Shown: piece by piece, positions 36,028 through 45,624 of the stretch
How positions within the stretch are numbered: the stretch's first letter is position 1
Layout of the letters: each line of letters opens with the position of its first letter
From: a bacterium
GTDB lineage: Bacteria; Margulisbacteria; Marinamargulisbacteria; JABIPA01
Direction: 5' to 3'
Length of the DNA: 64,000 nucleotides
Assembly: GCA_018698675.1 (NCBI GenBank)
Contig: JABIPA010000004.1
Span: 36,962-100,961 of the forward strand
Made by a program: the position numbers and the translations under genes
The notes under the pieces: model-generated
The model's database searches: none
Told to the model about the DNA's origin: nothing
Seen by the model: only the letters and a program-made list of their open reading frames with translations

Positions 36028-36618
36028 TTAAAACGGAATATTTTCCTCTTCGGCCGAAAATTCTTCCGAAAATGAATTTGAATTGTCTTCAAAGTTAAAA
36101 TCAGACTCGCTAACCTTTTCAACAGTGGCTTCTTCCAAAGAAGATGCTACAACCGGTTGAACTGGCTGATTCAAACTTACAGATGCAGGTGCAACGGCTT
36201 GTTCGACATGAGTAGGTTGACTAGCAACGTTATCTTGGAACCCTTGACCGAAAGGTGCCACGTTCATTTGATTAGCCAATGGATCGTCTAACGAAATAGA
36301 TGGAGATGAAATTAAACGAACTTCTCTTCCTTCTACTTCAGTTACCCATTTCCTCTTTCCTTCAGGGGTGTCAAATGTACGAGTTGCAATATTACCTTCA
36401 ACTAACACAACATCATTTTGTTTTAAACCTTGGTTCTGTTCTGCTAGTTGCCTCCATAAAACGACTGTAATAAAGTCATGTCCTGTTTCAGCACCCTCTC
36501 TCGAAGGCCTATCGACTTTTAAGCGAACACGTAACATACCATCTCCTGAATTTGTTGACTTTAATTCAGGAGGGCTATCTACGTTTCCAACTAATACTAT
36601 TCGATTAAGACTCGACAT
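36028..36618 (-). CDS. ssb: Single-stranded DNA-binding protein with canonical acidic tail
   Basis: The 196-residue protein has an OB fold at 1-108 ([35 protein letters not shown]), a linker rich in Q, P and V (115-165), and an acidic C-terminus ending EEENIPF, the interaction tip of replicative SSB. It is therefore the likely main SSB. Its start overlaps the end of rpsF by 14 bp, the classical rpsF-ssb-rpsR arrangement. The OB fold diverges from the second SSB, indicating an old duplication or an independent acquisition. Confidence 0.92.
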   Translation of the reverse strand: MSSLNRIVLVGNVDSPPELKSTNSGDGMLRVRLKVDRPSREGAETGHDFITVVLWRQLAEQNQGLKQNDVVLVEGNIATRTFDTPEGKRKWVTEVEGREVRLISSPSISLDDPLANQMNVAPFGQGFQDNVASQPTHVEQAVAPASVSLNQPVQPVVASSLEEATVEKVSESDFNFEDNSNSFSEEFSAEEENIPF

Positions 36619-36931
36619 CCTCTGTCTTTTCCTTTGTTGATCTTACTGATTCAATTTTCACAGTCATGTGTCGAAGAAAGTTTTCGTTAACTTTCATTCT
36701 ATGATTCATTTCGTCTAGTGCTTCGTTTCCACTTTTAAATTCAACTAACCAATAACGTCCTCTATCTCCGATTAGACATGTCTTAGTTAATTCTTTTTCC
36801 CCCATGTCCTCAAACTTCAAGATTTCTCCACCAAAATTAGTGACCCATCCTTTAAAGTCTTCAGTCAATTTTTGATATTTTTCTTCACCAAGATTTGGCT
36901 TCAAAATTAACATAGTTTCGTATTCTCTCAT
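36605..36931 (-). CDS. rpsF: Ribosomal protein bS6
   Basis: The 108-residue protein shows [29 protein letters not shown] and RYWLVEFKS, and [13 protein letters not shown], all typical of bS6. AGGAG lies 8 nt before the ATG. It heads the minus-strand operon continuing to ssb, ssb, rpsR, rplI, uvrC and envC. bS6 and bS18 bind as a pair on 16S rRNA and often autoregulate this operon through the leader; no such structure was evident here. Confidence 0.97.
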   Translation of the reverse strand: MREYETMLILKPNLGEEKYQKLTEDFKGWVTNFGGEILKFEDMGEKELTKTCLIGDRGRYWLVEFKSGNEALDEMNHRMKVNENFLRHMTVKIESVRSTKEKTEDVES

Positions 36932-37088
36932 CGTTGTCTCCTGACGTTATATTTCAATTTCAAGTCTTCAATCCAAAGTACAATTACCACAGTGTAATTC
37001 TACATACAATTAGCGACAGATTACTATATCATATCAATTTACTGTTTGAAAGTCTTAGCGATGCCTTCCGAATTCAACATCCACACTG

Positions 37089-37094
37089 TATACT
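37089..37094 (+). promoter_or_regulatory. -10 hexamer of ruvB
   Basis: TATACT, with TTCCGA 17 nt upstream, lies 13 nt before the ATG at 37108. The predicted leader is about 6 nt and has no Shine-Dalgarno site. Confidence 0.4.
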
Positions 37095-37107
37095 TTACCA
37101 ACACATT

Positions 37108-38145
37108 ATGGAATCTAGAATTGTATCATCAGAATCAAGTCTCGAAGATAAAAAAGAAAAGAGTCTCCGTCCGAGACTATTAGAAAATTTTATTGGACAA
37201 CCGAGATTAAAAGAAAACCTATCAGTTTACATACAAGCTGCGAAAGCCAGAGAAGAGCAAGTCGAACACATTCTTTTTTATGGACCTCCTGGTCTCGGGA
37301 AAACAACACTTGCCTCTGTAGTCGCAACCGAAATGCAAGTAAATTTCAAACCGACTTCTGGCCCAGCCATTGAACGACCAGGTGATTTGGCATCTATCCT
37401 AACTAACCTCGAAAAAGGTGACATTTTATTTATTGATGAAATTCACCGATTAAATAGAAGCGTTGAAGAAGTTCTTTATTCGGCTATGGAAGATTTTGAA
37501 TTAGACATTATCATTGGAAAAGGACCATCTGCGAGGTCCATCCGGCTTGATCTTCAACCCTTTACATTAATTGGAGCAACTACACGTGCTGGGTTACTGA
37601 CAGCCCCTCTTAGAGATCGTTTTGGGATAATTGAACAATTGGAGTTTTATTCGGTCACTGAATTAAGCGATGTCATTTCTAGAGCATCTTCTATTTTGGA
37701 TACGAAAATTCAGGAAAAAGCGGTTCATGAAATTGGGCTAAGATCTCGAGGCACACCCCGAATAGCAAACAGACTCTTAAAGCGTGTTAGGGATTGGGCT
37801 CAGATTAAAGGAACCGGGGATATTACCAACGATATTGTATCGAGCTCTCTTACTCAGCTAGGCATTGACGCAATGGGTCTAGATAATGCGGACAGAAAGT
37901 ATCTTAATAGTATTATCAAAAAATTCCGTGGCGGCCCTGTTGGGGTTGAAACTATCGCCGCATGTATTTCTGAAGAGGTTGAAACCGTCGAAGATATTTA
38001 CGAGCCATACATGCTTCAACTAGGTTTTATAGAACGAACACCTAGAGGCCGAATTGTGACGATGAATGGATATAAACATCTTAACATTCCATATTCTGAA
38101 TTAAAAAAAGAAGACGATACAATCGAGAGACCATCTCTGTTTTAA
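37108..38145 (+). CDS. ruvB: Holliday-junction branch-migration helicase RuvB
   Basis: RuvB is the AAA+ motor that drives RuvA-bound Holliday junctions. The 345-residue protein has [12 protein letters not shown], Walker [12 protein letters not shown], Walker [14 protein letters not shown], sensor 1 GATTRAG, the arginine finger region LRDRFGI and the winged helix ending [13 protein letters not shown]. The ATG at 37108 gives the family length; an open frame reaching back to 36934 adds 58 residues without homology that cross the promoter. It is divergent from rpsF and followed by hisB. Confidence 0.96.
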   Translation: MESRIVSSESSLEDKKEKSLRPRLLENFIGQPRLKENLSVYIQAAKAREEQVEHILFYGPPGLGKTTLASVVATEMQVNFKPTSGPAIERPGDLASILTNLEKGDILFIDEIHRLNRSVEEVLYSAMEDFELDIIIGKGPSARSIRLDLQPFTLIGATTRAGLLTAPLRDRFGIIEQLEFYSVTELSDVISRASSILDTKIQEKAVHEIGLRSRGTPRIANRLLKRVRDWAQIKGTGDITNDIVSSSLTQLGIDAMGLDNADRKYLNSIIKKFRGGPVGVETIAACISEEVETVEDIYEPYMLQLGFIERTPRGRIVTMNGYKHLNIPYSELKKEDDTIERPSLF

Positions 38146-38177
38146 GAGATTAACTAAAACGCCGAGAGGAATAAAAC

Positions 38178-38765
38178 ATGACAGAAAGAATAGCTACTAT
38201 AAAAAGAGATACTAAAGAAACGTCCATTAACATAAAATTAAATTTAGATGGAAATGGCCGTTCGACACTAAAAACAGATATTCCTTTTTTCGACCACATG
38301 CTGGATCTATTTTGCGTTCATGGCAATTTTGACCTTGATCTAACATTAAAAGGAGACATTGAGATTGACTACCACCATTCTGTCGAGGACGTCGGAATTT
38401 GTCTTGGAAAAGCATTTCATACAGCATTAGGTGATTTTAAAGGAATAAAAAGATATAGTTCAGGATTAACCCCTATGGACGAATCACTAAGTCAAATCGC
38501 AATAGATATTTCCAATAGACCCTTCTTGTCCTTCGATGCTGATTTTCCTAAGACAAAAATAGGTACATTTGATATAGAACTCGTTGAAGAGTTTTTTAAT
38601 GCATTCGTCATAAACTCAAAAATTTCTTTGCACATTAAAATCTTAACGGGAACAAACCTACACCACATGGTTGAATCTTGTTTTAAAGGATTTGGACGTC
38701 TGCTTTCTGAGGCGAGCCAGTTAACCGGTTCTTCTAAAGTACCTTCTTCTAAAGGATTGCTATAA
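38178..38765 (+). CDS. hisB: Imidazoleglycerol-phosphate dehydratase
   Basis: HisB dehydrates imidazoleglycerol phosphate in histidine synthesis. The monofunctional 195-residue protein has FFDHMLDLFCVHGNFDL, DYHHSVEDVGICLGKAF and, in the second half, FFNAFVINSKISLHI and LHHMVESCFKGFGRLL, which supply the histidine/glutamate metal sites. The N-terminal phosphatase domain of the enterobacterial bifunctional form is absent. GAGG lies about 10 nt before the ATG. No other his gene is in the window. Confidence 0.96.
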   Translation: MTERIATIKRDTKETSINIKLNLDGNGRSTLKTDIPFFDHMLDLFCVHGNFDLDLTLKGDIEIDYHHSVEDVGICLGKAFHTALGDFKGIKRYSSGLTPMDESLSQIAIDISNRPFLSFDADFPKTKIGTFDIELVEEFFNAFVINSKISLHIKILTGTNLHHMVESCFKGFGRLLSEASQLTGSSKVPSSKGLL

Positions 38766-38842
38766 AACATAACTTGCCGGTTTTTAAGAAAATCAGTTTA
38801 ACTTTTGTGCACCTTTTTGGGGACTTTTAGAGGGACCAGTCA

Positions 38843-38871
38843 TTGTTAAATTATTTAGATTTATATAGAAT
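38843..38871 (+). promoter_or_regulatory. Promoter of ftsH, leaderless
   Basis: TTGTTA (38843-38848), a 17-nt spacer and TAGAAT (38866-38871) end 8 nt before the ATG at 38880, leaving at most one or two untranslated nucleotides and no Shine-Dalgarno site. Confidence 0.6.
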
Positions 38872-38879
38872 ATCCCACT

Positions 38880-40943
38880 ATGAATATAAATAAAAAAATC
38901 AATGAGAAAAAAAATAACCCAAAAGAATGGCGCAATGTTATTCTTTATATTATTGTCGGATTACTAACCATTTCAGTTGTCTCTACATTTTTTGGAGACG
39001 CAAACGCAAGCATCACTAAATCATTTTCAGAATTCTCAAACGAATTAGAAAGCGGTCAAATTAAAGAAGTTAAACTTCGGCCTAGTGACCACTTAATATT
39101 AGGGACAACGTCTAATGGCGACCATTTCAAAACCTACTATGTAAATTATGCGGGATTTATAGAAGACCTTAAATCAAAAAATGTAGAAATCATTGTAAAC
39201 CCAGTTGAATCTGGGCGAATGTGGGGCGTTTTTATCCAAGCCTTCTTGCCATTTATCCTTATTGGATTTTTATGGTTTTTTATTTTCAGACAGGCTCAAG
39301 GGGCAAACAATCAAGCAATGTCTTTCGGAAAAACGCGTGCGATGCCTTGGAAAAAAGAAAACAAAGACAAATCTGTAACATTTAAAGACGTTGCTGGCGT
39401 AAACGAAGCCGTAGAAGAACTTGGTGAAATTGTAGAATTCCTAAAAACTCCTGAAAAATACAAAGCATTGGGTGCAAAAATCCCTAAAGGAGCTCTTCTT
39501 ATGGGACCTCCTGGAACTGGAAAAACACTTCTAGCTAAAGCTGTCGCTGGAGAAGCTGATGTCCCATTTTTTAGTCTATCAGGGTCCGATTTTGTTGAAA
39601 TGTTTGTTGGAGTAGGAGCGTCTAGAGTTCGTGACTTGTTTAAGCAAGCGTCGAAAAATGCACCGGCAATCATATTTGTAGATGAAATTGATGCAGTGGG
39701 TCGTCACCGTGGAGCAGGAATGGGCGGTGGTCATGATGAACGAGAACAAACACTTAATCAACTTTTAGTTGAGATGGACGGATTCAATCCTGCAAGCACT
39801 GTAATCGTCCTTGCCGCCACGAATCGTCCTGATATTCTTGATCCAGCACTATTAAGACCTGGTCGTTTCGACAGACAAATTACCGTAGATAAACCTGATG
39901 TAACGGGACGTTTAGACATCTTAAACATACATGCAAAAGGCAAAACATTTGATTCAAATATTGATTTAGAAGTTGTTGCAAAAAGAACGTCTGGTTTTAC
40001 GGGAGCAGATCTTGCGAATCTATTAAATGAATCAGCGCTTCTTACGGCTCGAAAAAATAATACAAAGGTACAGCTTGAAGAAATAGAAGAGTCTATTGAT
40101 AGAGTAATAGCCGGGCCTGAACGAAAATCTAGAATTATATCCGATAAAGAAAAAGAAACTGTTGCTTATCATGAAGTGGGACATGCTCTTGTTGCAAAAA
40201 AACTGCCAGGTGCAGATCCAGTTCATAAAATAAGTATTCTTCCTAGAGGTCGTGCTCTTGGATACACGCTTCAATTACCAGTCCAAGATAAACACCTCCA
40301 TAGTAGAGAAGAAATTAAAAATGAAATTCAAATCTTGTTGGGTGGCCGAATTGCTGAAGATATGATCTTTAATTCAATAACTTCTGGTGCATCTAATGAT
40401 ATAGAACGAGTTACTGCTCTTGCAAAAGACTATGTTTGCAAATATGGAATGTCCGAAAAAATGGGTACACGGGTCTATGGGAAAAGCGGCGGGCAAGTAT
40501 TCTTGGCTAAAAACTATGGGGACGATACAAAAGATTATTCCGAAGAGACAGCTAGAGAAATTGATTTAGAAATTAATATCTTGATAAAAGAAGGCTACGA
40601 AAACGCCACCAAACTGCTTAAGAAGTATAAAACTGATTTAATCAATGTATCTAAAATTTTAATGGACCGCGAAGTCTTAGATGGAGACGAATTTCAACGT
40701 ATCCTTGATGGAAAAGAGTTGGAACCTTTACTAAAAGCATCTGTTAAAAAAGAAACAGCCTCAAAAACATCTAACTCCGAGAACAATGCTGACGGAACGA
40801 CAGAAGAGAAAAGCTCTCCTAAATCCGAAAAAGAGTCTACTTCATCCGAAATAAAAAACACGGATTTAATAGAAAAATCGAAAGCAAGTTCAGACGAGTC
40901 TAAAGAAAACAAAAGTGATGATTCATCTACACCGGCCGCTTGA
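38880..40943 (+). CDS. ftsH: Membrane-bound AAA+ zinc protease FtsH
   Basis: FtsH degrades unstable or misassembled membrane and cytosolic proteins. Two membrane helices (18-38 and 116-138) flank a small periplasmic domain. The AAA+ module has Walker A GPPGTGKT (209-216), Walker [12 protein letters not shown], and the second region of homology with [19 protein letters not shown]. The zinc site HEVGH is at 431-435. The last 65 residues are a Ser/Glu/Lys-rich disordered tail, making the 687-residue protein longer than many FtsH. It is monocistronic with its own promoter. Confidence 0.97.
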   Translation: MNINKKINEKKNNPKEWRNVILYIIVGLLTISVVSTFFGDANASITKSFSEFSNELESGQIKEVKLRPSDHLILGTTSNGDHFKTYYVNYAGFIEDLKSKNVEIIVNPVESGRMWGVFIQAFLPFILIGFLWFFIFRQAQGANNQAMSFGKTRAMPWKKENKDKSVTFKDVAGVNEAVEELGEIVEFLKTPEKYKALGAKIPKGALLMGPPGTGKTLLAKAVAGEADVPFFSLSGSDFVEMFVGVGASRVRDLFKQASKNAPAIIFVDEIDAVGRHRGAGMGGGHDEREQTLNQLLVEMDGFNPASTVIVLAATNRPDILDPALLRPGRFDRQITVDKPDVTGRLDILNIHAKGKTFDSNIDLEVVAKRTSGFTGADLANLLNESALLTARKNNTKVQLEEIEESIDRVIAGPERKSRIISDKEKETVAYHEVGHALVAKKLPGADPVHKISILPRGRALGYTLQLPVQDKHLHSREEIKNEIQILLGGRIAEDMIFNSITSGASNDIERVTALAKDYVCKYGMSEKMGTRVYGKSGGQVFLAKNYGDDTKDYSEETAREIDLEINILIKEGYENATKLLKKYKTDLINVSKILMDREVLDGDEFQRILDGKELEPLLKASVKKETASKTSNSENNADGTTEEKSSPKSEKESTSSEIKNTDLIEKSKASSDESKENKSDDSSTPAA

Positions 40944-40976
40944 TAAAAAATTGCATGTAGCCCGTTTGCGATAGTC

Positions 40977-41008
40977 TAGAATACTCAAAAATCTATTTGA
41001 GTATTCTA
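40977..41008. terminator. Perfect 13-bp hairpin after ftsH
   Basis: TAGAATACTCAAA pairs with TTTGAGTATTCTA over a 6-nt loop. It is followed on the plus strand by A rather than T, so it may mark the ftsH mRNA end or processing before tRNA-Pro rather than be a classical terminator. Confidence 0.5.
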
Positions 41009-41023
41009 AAAAAGTTTATAGTT

Positions 41024-41100
<77 letters not shown>

Positions 41101-41127
41101 AAATAAACGAAGGGAAAGGGTCCTTAC

Positions 41128-42063
41128 TTGAAATTTATATCGAACAATTTTTTTTCATTTGTAATTATGCGCCCAAGCGGACGTTCTCTTATAAATTTAA
41201 GAATTTCTAGAAACGTTATTATCTCTATACTTTCGCTTTTCCTAATCTCGTCTATTGCGATAGGAACCACTCTTTATTTTTCTATGAATGCAGGATTCAA
41301 ATTAAAGGCCTATCAATCCTTAAAAAACAAATACGATTCTCAATCGATTGCCCTTGATCAATACAATCTTCAAATCAGAGAGCTGTCCGATGAAATCAGT
41401 CTCCTCCAAGACAAAGAACTTGAAATCAGATCACTTCTTGGAGAAAGAGCTAAAAAAAAAAATAAAAAAATAAGCTCTTCTAAAAAAGGACTAAGTTTAA
41501 ATACCGAATTGGCGTCAACTCCAAAAGAAAAAAGCAAACAAATTCAAAAAAATATAGGAGAACTTGAAAGTCAAGTATCCTTATTAAAAAGTAGCCTCTC
41601 AGGGCTCTCTCAAAAAACGACTCAATACAAGCACAGATTTGCATCGACCCCCTCAATCTGGCCTGTGTTTGGAAGAATTAGGTCCCCTTTTGGATGGAGA
41701 AAGCATCCTATAACAAAAAAACGGACAAAACATAAAGGAATAGATATCCCTTCATGGCAAGGAGCCCCTATTCGAGCCACTGCTGACGGTGTCGTAAAAT
41801 ATGCAGGATGGTCCAAAACTTATGGATACTTGACTATCATTGACCACAAATATGGATATATGACAATTTACGCACATTCATCTCGGCTTCTGGTAGAAAA
41901 AGGAGAGTTTGTAAAAAAAGGAAGGCATATTGCTCAAATTGGATCGACAGGACTTTCTACCGGCTCACATCTTCACTATGAAATCCGGAGATGGCGAAAA
42001 GCCATTCCTCCAAAGGCGTATTTAGACCTGGATATGTTTACAGCAAGTAACAGAATGTGGTAA
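41128..42063 (+). CDS. Membrane-anchored M23 peptidase
   Basis: The 311-residue protein has one N-terminal membrane helix (about 32-55), a coiled coil (66-175) and a C-terminal M23/LytM domain. That domain contains [17 protein letters not shown] and HLHYEIR, so the zinc HxxxD and HxH are intact, indicating an active periplasmic endopeptidase on peptidoglycan. The TTG start has AAAGGG 7-8 nt upstream; no ATG gives the helix. It is followed after 15 bp by a bactofilin gene, the common M23-bactofilin cell-shape pair. Confidence 0.9.
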   Translation: MKFISNNFFSFVIMRPSGRSLINLRISRNVIISILSLFLISSIAIGTTLYFSMNAGFKLKAYQSLKNKYDSQSIALDQYNLQIRELSDEISLLQDKELEIRSLLGERAKKKNKKISSSKKGLSLNTELASTPKEKSKQIQKNIGELESQVSLLKSSLSGLSQKTTQYKHRFASTPSIWPVFGRIRSPFGWRKHPITKKRTKHKGIDIPSWQGAPIRATADGVVKYAGWSKTYGYLTIIDHKYGYMTIYAHSSRLLVEKGEFVKKGRHIAQIGSTGLSTGSHLHYEIRRWRKAIPPKAYLDLDMFTASNRMW

Positions 42064-42078
42064 TTTTTAAACTTAGTT

Positions 42079-42474
42079 GTGATTAAAAAAAAGAAAAAAT
42101 ATAGAAGTGAAATTGTTAACACTGTCATTGGCGAAGACACCCATTTTAGTGGGTCGTTAAATACCCAAAAATCGGTCCGTATCGAAGGCTTTTTTGAAGG
42201 TGAAATTATTTCTCAAGGTGAAATATTTGTTGGCGAAAATAGTAAGGTAAAAGCAAATCTAATTGCCAAAAATGTTGTAGTTGCTGGCGAAGTCATTGGA
42301 AATATTGAAGCCATTAATGGGTTGGAAATTTATCGCTCAGGACGTGTTGTAGGCGACATTACAGGCGACCATCTTTACGTTGAAGAAGGTGCTATATATA
42401 AAGGCCGAGTCAATATGGATGTCATTTCTTCAAAAAACGATTTCGAAGGACCTTTTAAATTAATTCAACAGTAG
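42079..42474 (+). CDS. Bactofilin
   Basis: Bactofilins polymerise into filaments that position peptidoglycan enzymes. The 131-residue protein has a basic N-terminus and the DUF583 beta-helix core with repeated turns: TVIGEDTHFSGSL, SVRIEGFFEGEII, GEIFVGENSKVKANLIA, NVVVAGEVIGNIEA and GRVVGDITGDHLYVEEGA. The start is GTG. The preceding M23 peptidase gene is the standard partner of bactofilin in cell curvature and morphology. Its last 16 bp overlap the proposed start of rsmI. Confidence 0.92.
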   Translation: MIKKKKKYRSEIVNTVIGEDTHFSGSLNTQKSVRIEGFFEGEIISQGEIFVGENSKVKANLIAKNVVVAGEVIGNIEAINGLEIYRSGRVVGDITGDHLYVEEGAIYKGRVNMDVISSKNDFEGPFKLIQQ

Positions 42475-43295
42475 CTCCCTCTACTTTATATGTTTGTGCA
42501 ACGCCCATAGGTAATCTTGGTGACATATCCTCGAGGCTTATTTCCGTATTAACCGCGGTTGACTGCATTTATGCTGAAGATACAAGAGTCACAAAAAAAC
42601 TACTCTCTGCTTGCGACATAACTACTCAAGTTTATTCACTAAACGCACATTCTGAAAAAGAAAAAACTAGATTGGTTATTCATGCACTTTCTGAAAATCA
42701 AAGTATCGCTTTGGTATCTGATGCAGGAACTCCAAATATTTGCGATCCCGGTGCATATTTAATAAAAGAAGTTATTCAAAGTAACTATAGCGTAATTCCA
42801 GTCCCCGGCCCTTCTGCAATAGCTACTTTGGTTTCTATATCGGGGATTTTGGCCAACTCATTTTCTTTTTCCGGATTTTTTCCAAAATCAAAAATAGAAG
42901 CCTACAAGTTACTCGAAACATTAGAACCGTCGAACTATCCTGTTATTTTTTATGAAACATCCAAACGGTTGCTTGCAACACTGGACTTCCTAGAAAATGA
43001 AGTCGAGGTAACCACTCTTTGTATTGCAAAAGAAATGACTAAAAAGTTTGAAACTTATCTTTACGGAACTGTTCCAGAAATCAAAACCCAACTAGCCACT
43101 ATTCAAATAAAAGGGGAATGGTGTATTATTTTTACGTACAAATTAAAAACACAGGAATCTGTGAGCGCTCTTGTCCAATCCCTTTTTAATGAAGGGCTAA
43201 CCACTCACCAAATACTTTTTGTTGCTCATAAGATATTAAAACACCCAAAAAACGAGGTTTATAAACATGTCTTACTCAACAAAAAAATTAATTGA
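42459..43295 (+). CDS. rsmI: 16S rRNA 2'-O-methyltransferase RsmI, apparently starting on ATT
   Basis: RsmI methylates the ribose of C1402 in 16S rRNA. From the ATT at 42459 the protein (278 residues) begins NSTVAPSTLYVCATPIGNLGDIS after the initiator, with AEDTRVTKKLL and SDAGTPNICDPG following, the complete SAM-binding pattern. No ATG, GTG or TTG exists in frame between the upstream TAA (42456-42458) and this conserved stretch. The first one, TTG at 42672, would remove 71 essential residues. GAAGGA ends at 42450, 8 nt before the ATT, an ideal Shine-Dalgarno spacing. It overlaps bactofilin by 16 bp and tatD by 29 bp. Confidence 0.88.
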   Translation: MNSTVAPSTLYVCATPIGNLGDISSRLISVLTAVDCIYAEDTRVTKKLLSACDITTQVYSLNAHSEKEKTRLVIHALSENQSIALVSDAGTPNICDPGAYLIKEVIQSNYSVIPVPGPSAIATLVSISGILANSFSFSGFFPKSKIEAYKLLETLEPSNYPVIFYETSKRLLATLDFLENEVEVTTLCIAKEMTKKFETYLYGTVPEIKTQLATIQIKGEWCIIFTYKLKTQESVSALVQSLFNEGLTTHQILFVAHKILKHPKNEVYKHVLLNKKIN

Positions 43296-44043
43296 TAGCC
43301 ATGCCCATATTTATATGTGTGAGGAATCAACAGAAAAATTAGCAAACGAATCACTTACAAACGGAATTCAGGCAACTATAAATGTAGGAATTGATTTAGT
43401 CACTAGCCAACAAGTTATAAAAGATCACATATTATTTCCTTCTTTAAAACCTACCGCCGGCATTCACCCGTGTTCAACACCAGACATATCACCTGACGAC
43501 CTTCATCACCTAGACTCAATAGCTGTCATGCCAGGCGTCGTTGCCATAGGAGAAACTGGACTCGACTATTATTGGGAGCCCTACGACAAAGCCAAGCAAG
43601 AATTATTCTTTAGATATCAGTTAGACCTCGGTCAAAAATTAAACCTTCCCGTCGTTATCCATAATCGACGAGCAGACGATGATATCATCCGAATAGTGAA
43701 GGAATTCCCATCAGTAAAAAAAGTATTTCATTGTTTTTCATGTGGACCTTCCGTTTACGAAAAGCTAAATCATGAAAATCACTATTTTTCGTTCACTGGA
43801 AATATTACCTATTCGACCAAAGGAAAAACAATCCAAGCCCTAAAAAAAATTCCTATTCAAAAAATCATGATCGAAACAGATTCACCATACCTTACTCCAA
43901 AGTCATTTTCGGGACAAAAAAACAAGCCTGTCTATGTTAAAGAAGTCGTAAAAAAAATTGCGTTTGTAAAAGAGATTGAAGAATCTGAAGTTATAAGACA
44001 AACGACAACTAACGCATTATCTTTTTTCAATTTAACCAATTAA
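43267..44043 (+). CDS. tatD: TatD-family metal-dependent DNase
   Basis: The 258-residue amidohydrolase-fold nuclease has DSHAHIY (metal HxH), GIHPCS, AIGETGLDYYW (metal glutamate), VVIHNRRADDD, FHCFS and ETDSPYLTP (metal aspartate), the full TatD set. Family members are 3'-exonucleases linked to DNA repair and RNA quality control. The ATG is 29 bp inside rsmI, with CGAGG about 9 nt upstream. It follows the usual rsmI-tatD neighbourhood. Confidence 0.94.
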   Translation: MSYSTKKLIDSHAHIYMCEESTEKLANESLTNGIQATINVGIDLVTSQQVIKDHILFPSLKPTAGIHPCSTPDISPDDLHHLDSIAVMPGVVAIGETGLDYYWEPYDKAKQELFFRYQLDLGQKLNLPVVIHNRRADDDIIRIVKEFPSVKKVFHCFSCGPSVYEKLNHENHYFSFTGNITYSTKGKTIQALKKIPIQKIMIETDSPYLTPKSFSGQKNKPVYVKEVVKKIAFVKEIEESEVIRQTTTNALSFFNLTN

Positions 44044-44049
44044 AAATTG

Positions 44050-45045
44050 ATGCATCTATCAAAAATAAAACAATCCAGAATTTTGCTTGTCCAAATATCG
44101 CAATGTATGACATCTGGCCTTTCTTTAAATAAAGCGCTATGCCTAATTCGCGACCATGAAACAAAAAACGAACAAAGACAAATTATGAATAAGAGTATAT
44201 CTGATCTGAATAAAGGACACTCTTTCATGTCATGTCTCAGACCTCTTCTTCCAAAGGATCTTTCCCTTTCTAACTTAAGTACCAAGCACAACCCTGATAT
44301 TCGAATACTATTACCCCACTTAATCCACTTTATGGATACAAAAATAAGTCAAATTGAAATGATTAAAAAAGAAATGAAATATCCAATATTTTTATGTAGT
44401 CTAAGTGTAGTCCTTATTATTTTGTTCATATTTTTCTTAGCTCCTCAGTACTCTGAACTTTTCGTTAACCTCCAAATTCCATTACCTCACCTATTTCAAA
44501 TAGTCGAACAGCTCAATAAAACTATTAATAATTTTTATATCTCTACGCACGCTACACCAATCATAATCATAGTGCCCATCTTAATTATAGTCTTATTCAA
44601 GAAAACCCTTTTTCTGATCACCCGTCCTCTTTCAAATAAATCTGCCGACATACTTTGGATATTCGGTATATTTTTAAAAGGAAATTACTCCGTTCAAGAA
44701 ATTTTAGACATGATGGTATTTTCAGATAAGTCAGAAAACAAAGTATTTAAATACTTTAAAACCCAATTTCAATCCACTGGCTTATTTGCTAAAAGTTTTT
44801 GCATGTATTTCAAAATTCCTCCAATCGACGAGTCACTTTTAAAAAATAGTGAACGATCTGGAAACTTGGATCAAACGCTTCTTGAAATTTCAAAATCACT
44901 TTCAAATTCCCTTCATCTAAAAAAAATGAATCTTCTAAAAATAGTTCCATCTGCATGCTTGCTATTTGTTAGCGCGCTTATTTTTCTGTTTATGAGCTCT
45001 ACGTTCCTGCCTCTCCTTGAAGGCCTTGGTAATTTGAACTTCTAG
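44050..45045 (+). CDS. Type II secretion/type IV pilus inner-membrane protein (GspF/PilC family)
   Basis: The roughly 331-residue protein has two T2SF-like domains, each helical and followed by membrane helices (about 113-135, 165-188 and 300-325). EMKYPIFLCSLSVV and GNLDQTLLEI are typical. It would form the platform that assembles pseudopilins. At about 330 residues it is shorter than the usual 400, resembling ComGB. The ATG at 44050 is preferred to the TTG directly before it. A pseudopilin gene follows; the ATPase and outer-membrane secretin are not in this window. Confidence 0.8.
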   Translation: MHLSKIKQSRILLVQISQCMTSGLSLNKALCLIRDHETKNEQRQIMNKSISDLNKGHSFMSCLRPLLPKDLSLSNLSTKHNPDIRILLPHLIHFMDTKISQIEMIKKEMKYPIFLCSLSVVLIILFIFFLAPQYSELFVNLQIPLPHLFQIVEQLNKTINNFYISTHATPIIIIVPILIIVLFKKTLFLITRPLSNKSADILWIFGIFLKGNYSVQEILDMMVFSDKSENKVFKYFKTQFQSTGLFAKSFCMYFKIPPIDESLLKNSERSGNLDQTLLEISKSLSNSLHLKKMNLLKIVPSACLLFVSALIFLFMSSTFLPLLEGLGNLNF

Positions 45046-45182
45046 TTAAAAACCACTCTTTTAATTGACGTAATATAAAATATATTTATATAATTTTATT
45101 ATCTTTAAAGTAATAAAATAAATTATTCCCATTCCATAAAACTTTACCTATCAAAATCATCACAAGCTAAAAAGGAAATTAA

Positions 45183-45617
45183 ATGAACACACACGCAATT
45201 ATTTTGGAACAATATAGAAAAAAAGGATTTACATTAATCGAACTCATTCTTTGTCTATCAATCATTGGACTAATGATGTCTTTCATTGCCCCAAACTTTG
45301 GGAATGTATTATCCAATTCAAAAGAACAAGGCGTTAAGGCTGCGTTAAGAACGATACAAATATCTCTGGAAAACTATTACTTAAGTAATGAAACGTACCC
45401 GCTAGGAACAGATGTTCATGTTTCATCAATCATAGAAGAATTAAAAACGGCAGGAGCTATAAGTAAAGAAATAAAAAACCCTTTTTCTGGAGAAGCGTTC
45501 TCGGATACGGATACTTCTGGTTTAATAACGTATTCGTTCGTGAAAAATAATCAATCGTATATATTGGAAGCGAAGGGCATAAATAATGAATCAACCATCT
45601 TACGAGTTGAACAATAG
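45183..45617 (+). CDS. Type II pseudopilin-like prepilin
   Basis: The 144-residue protein has a prepilin leader cut between G15 and F16 (RKKG/FTLIEL) and the conserved glutamate at +5 (E20), followed by the hydrophobic helix LILCLSIIGLMMSFIAP. The globular part with ALRTIQISLENYYLSNETYPLG resembles the major pseudopilin GspG. AAGGA lies 8 nt before the ATG. It probably assembles with the PilC-like platform encoded just upstream. Confidence 0.87.
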   Translation: MNTHAIILEQYRKKGFTLIELILCLSIIGLMMSFIAPNFGNVLSNSKEQGVKAALRTIQISLENYYLSNETYPLGTDVHVSSIIEELKTAGAISKEIKNPFSGEAFSDTDTSGLITYSFVKNNQSYILEAKGINNESTILRVEQ

Positions 45618-45624
45618 TCTAAAT

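Noticed and set aside
36012..36122. 37-codon extension of the second ssb
   Set aside because: It overlaps the first ssb in another frame; the OB fold starts at 36011 with a ribosome site.
36934..37107. 58-codon extension of ruvB
   Set aside because: No similarity to RuvB and it includes the promoter region; family length is reached from 37108.
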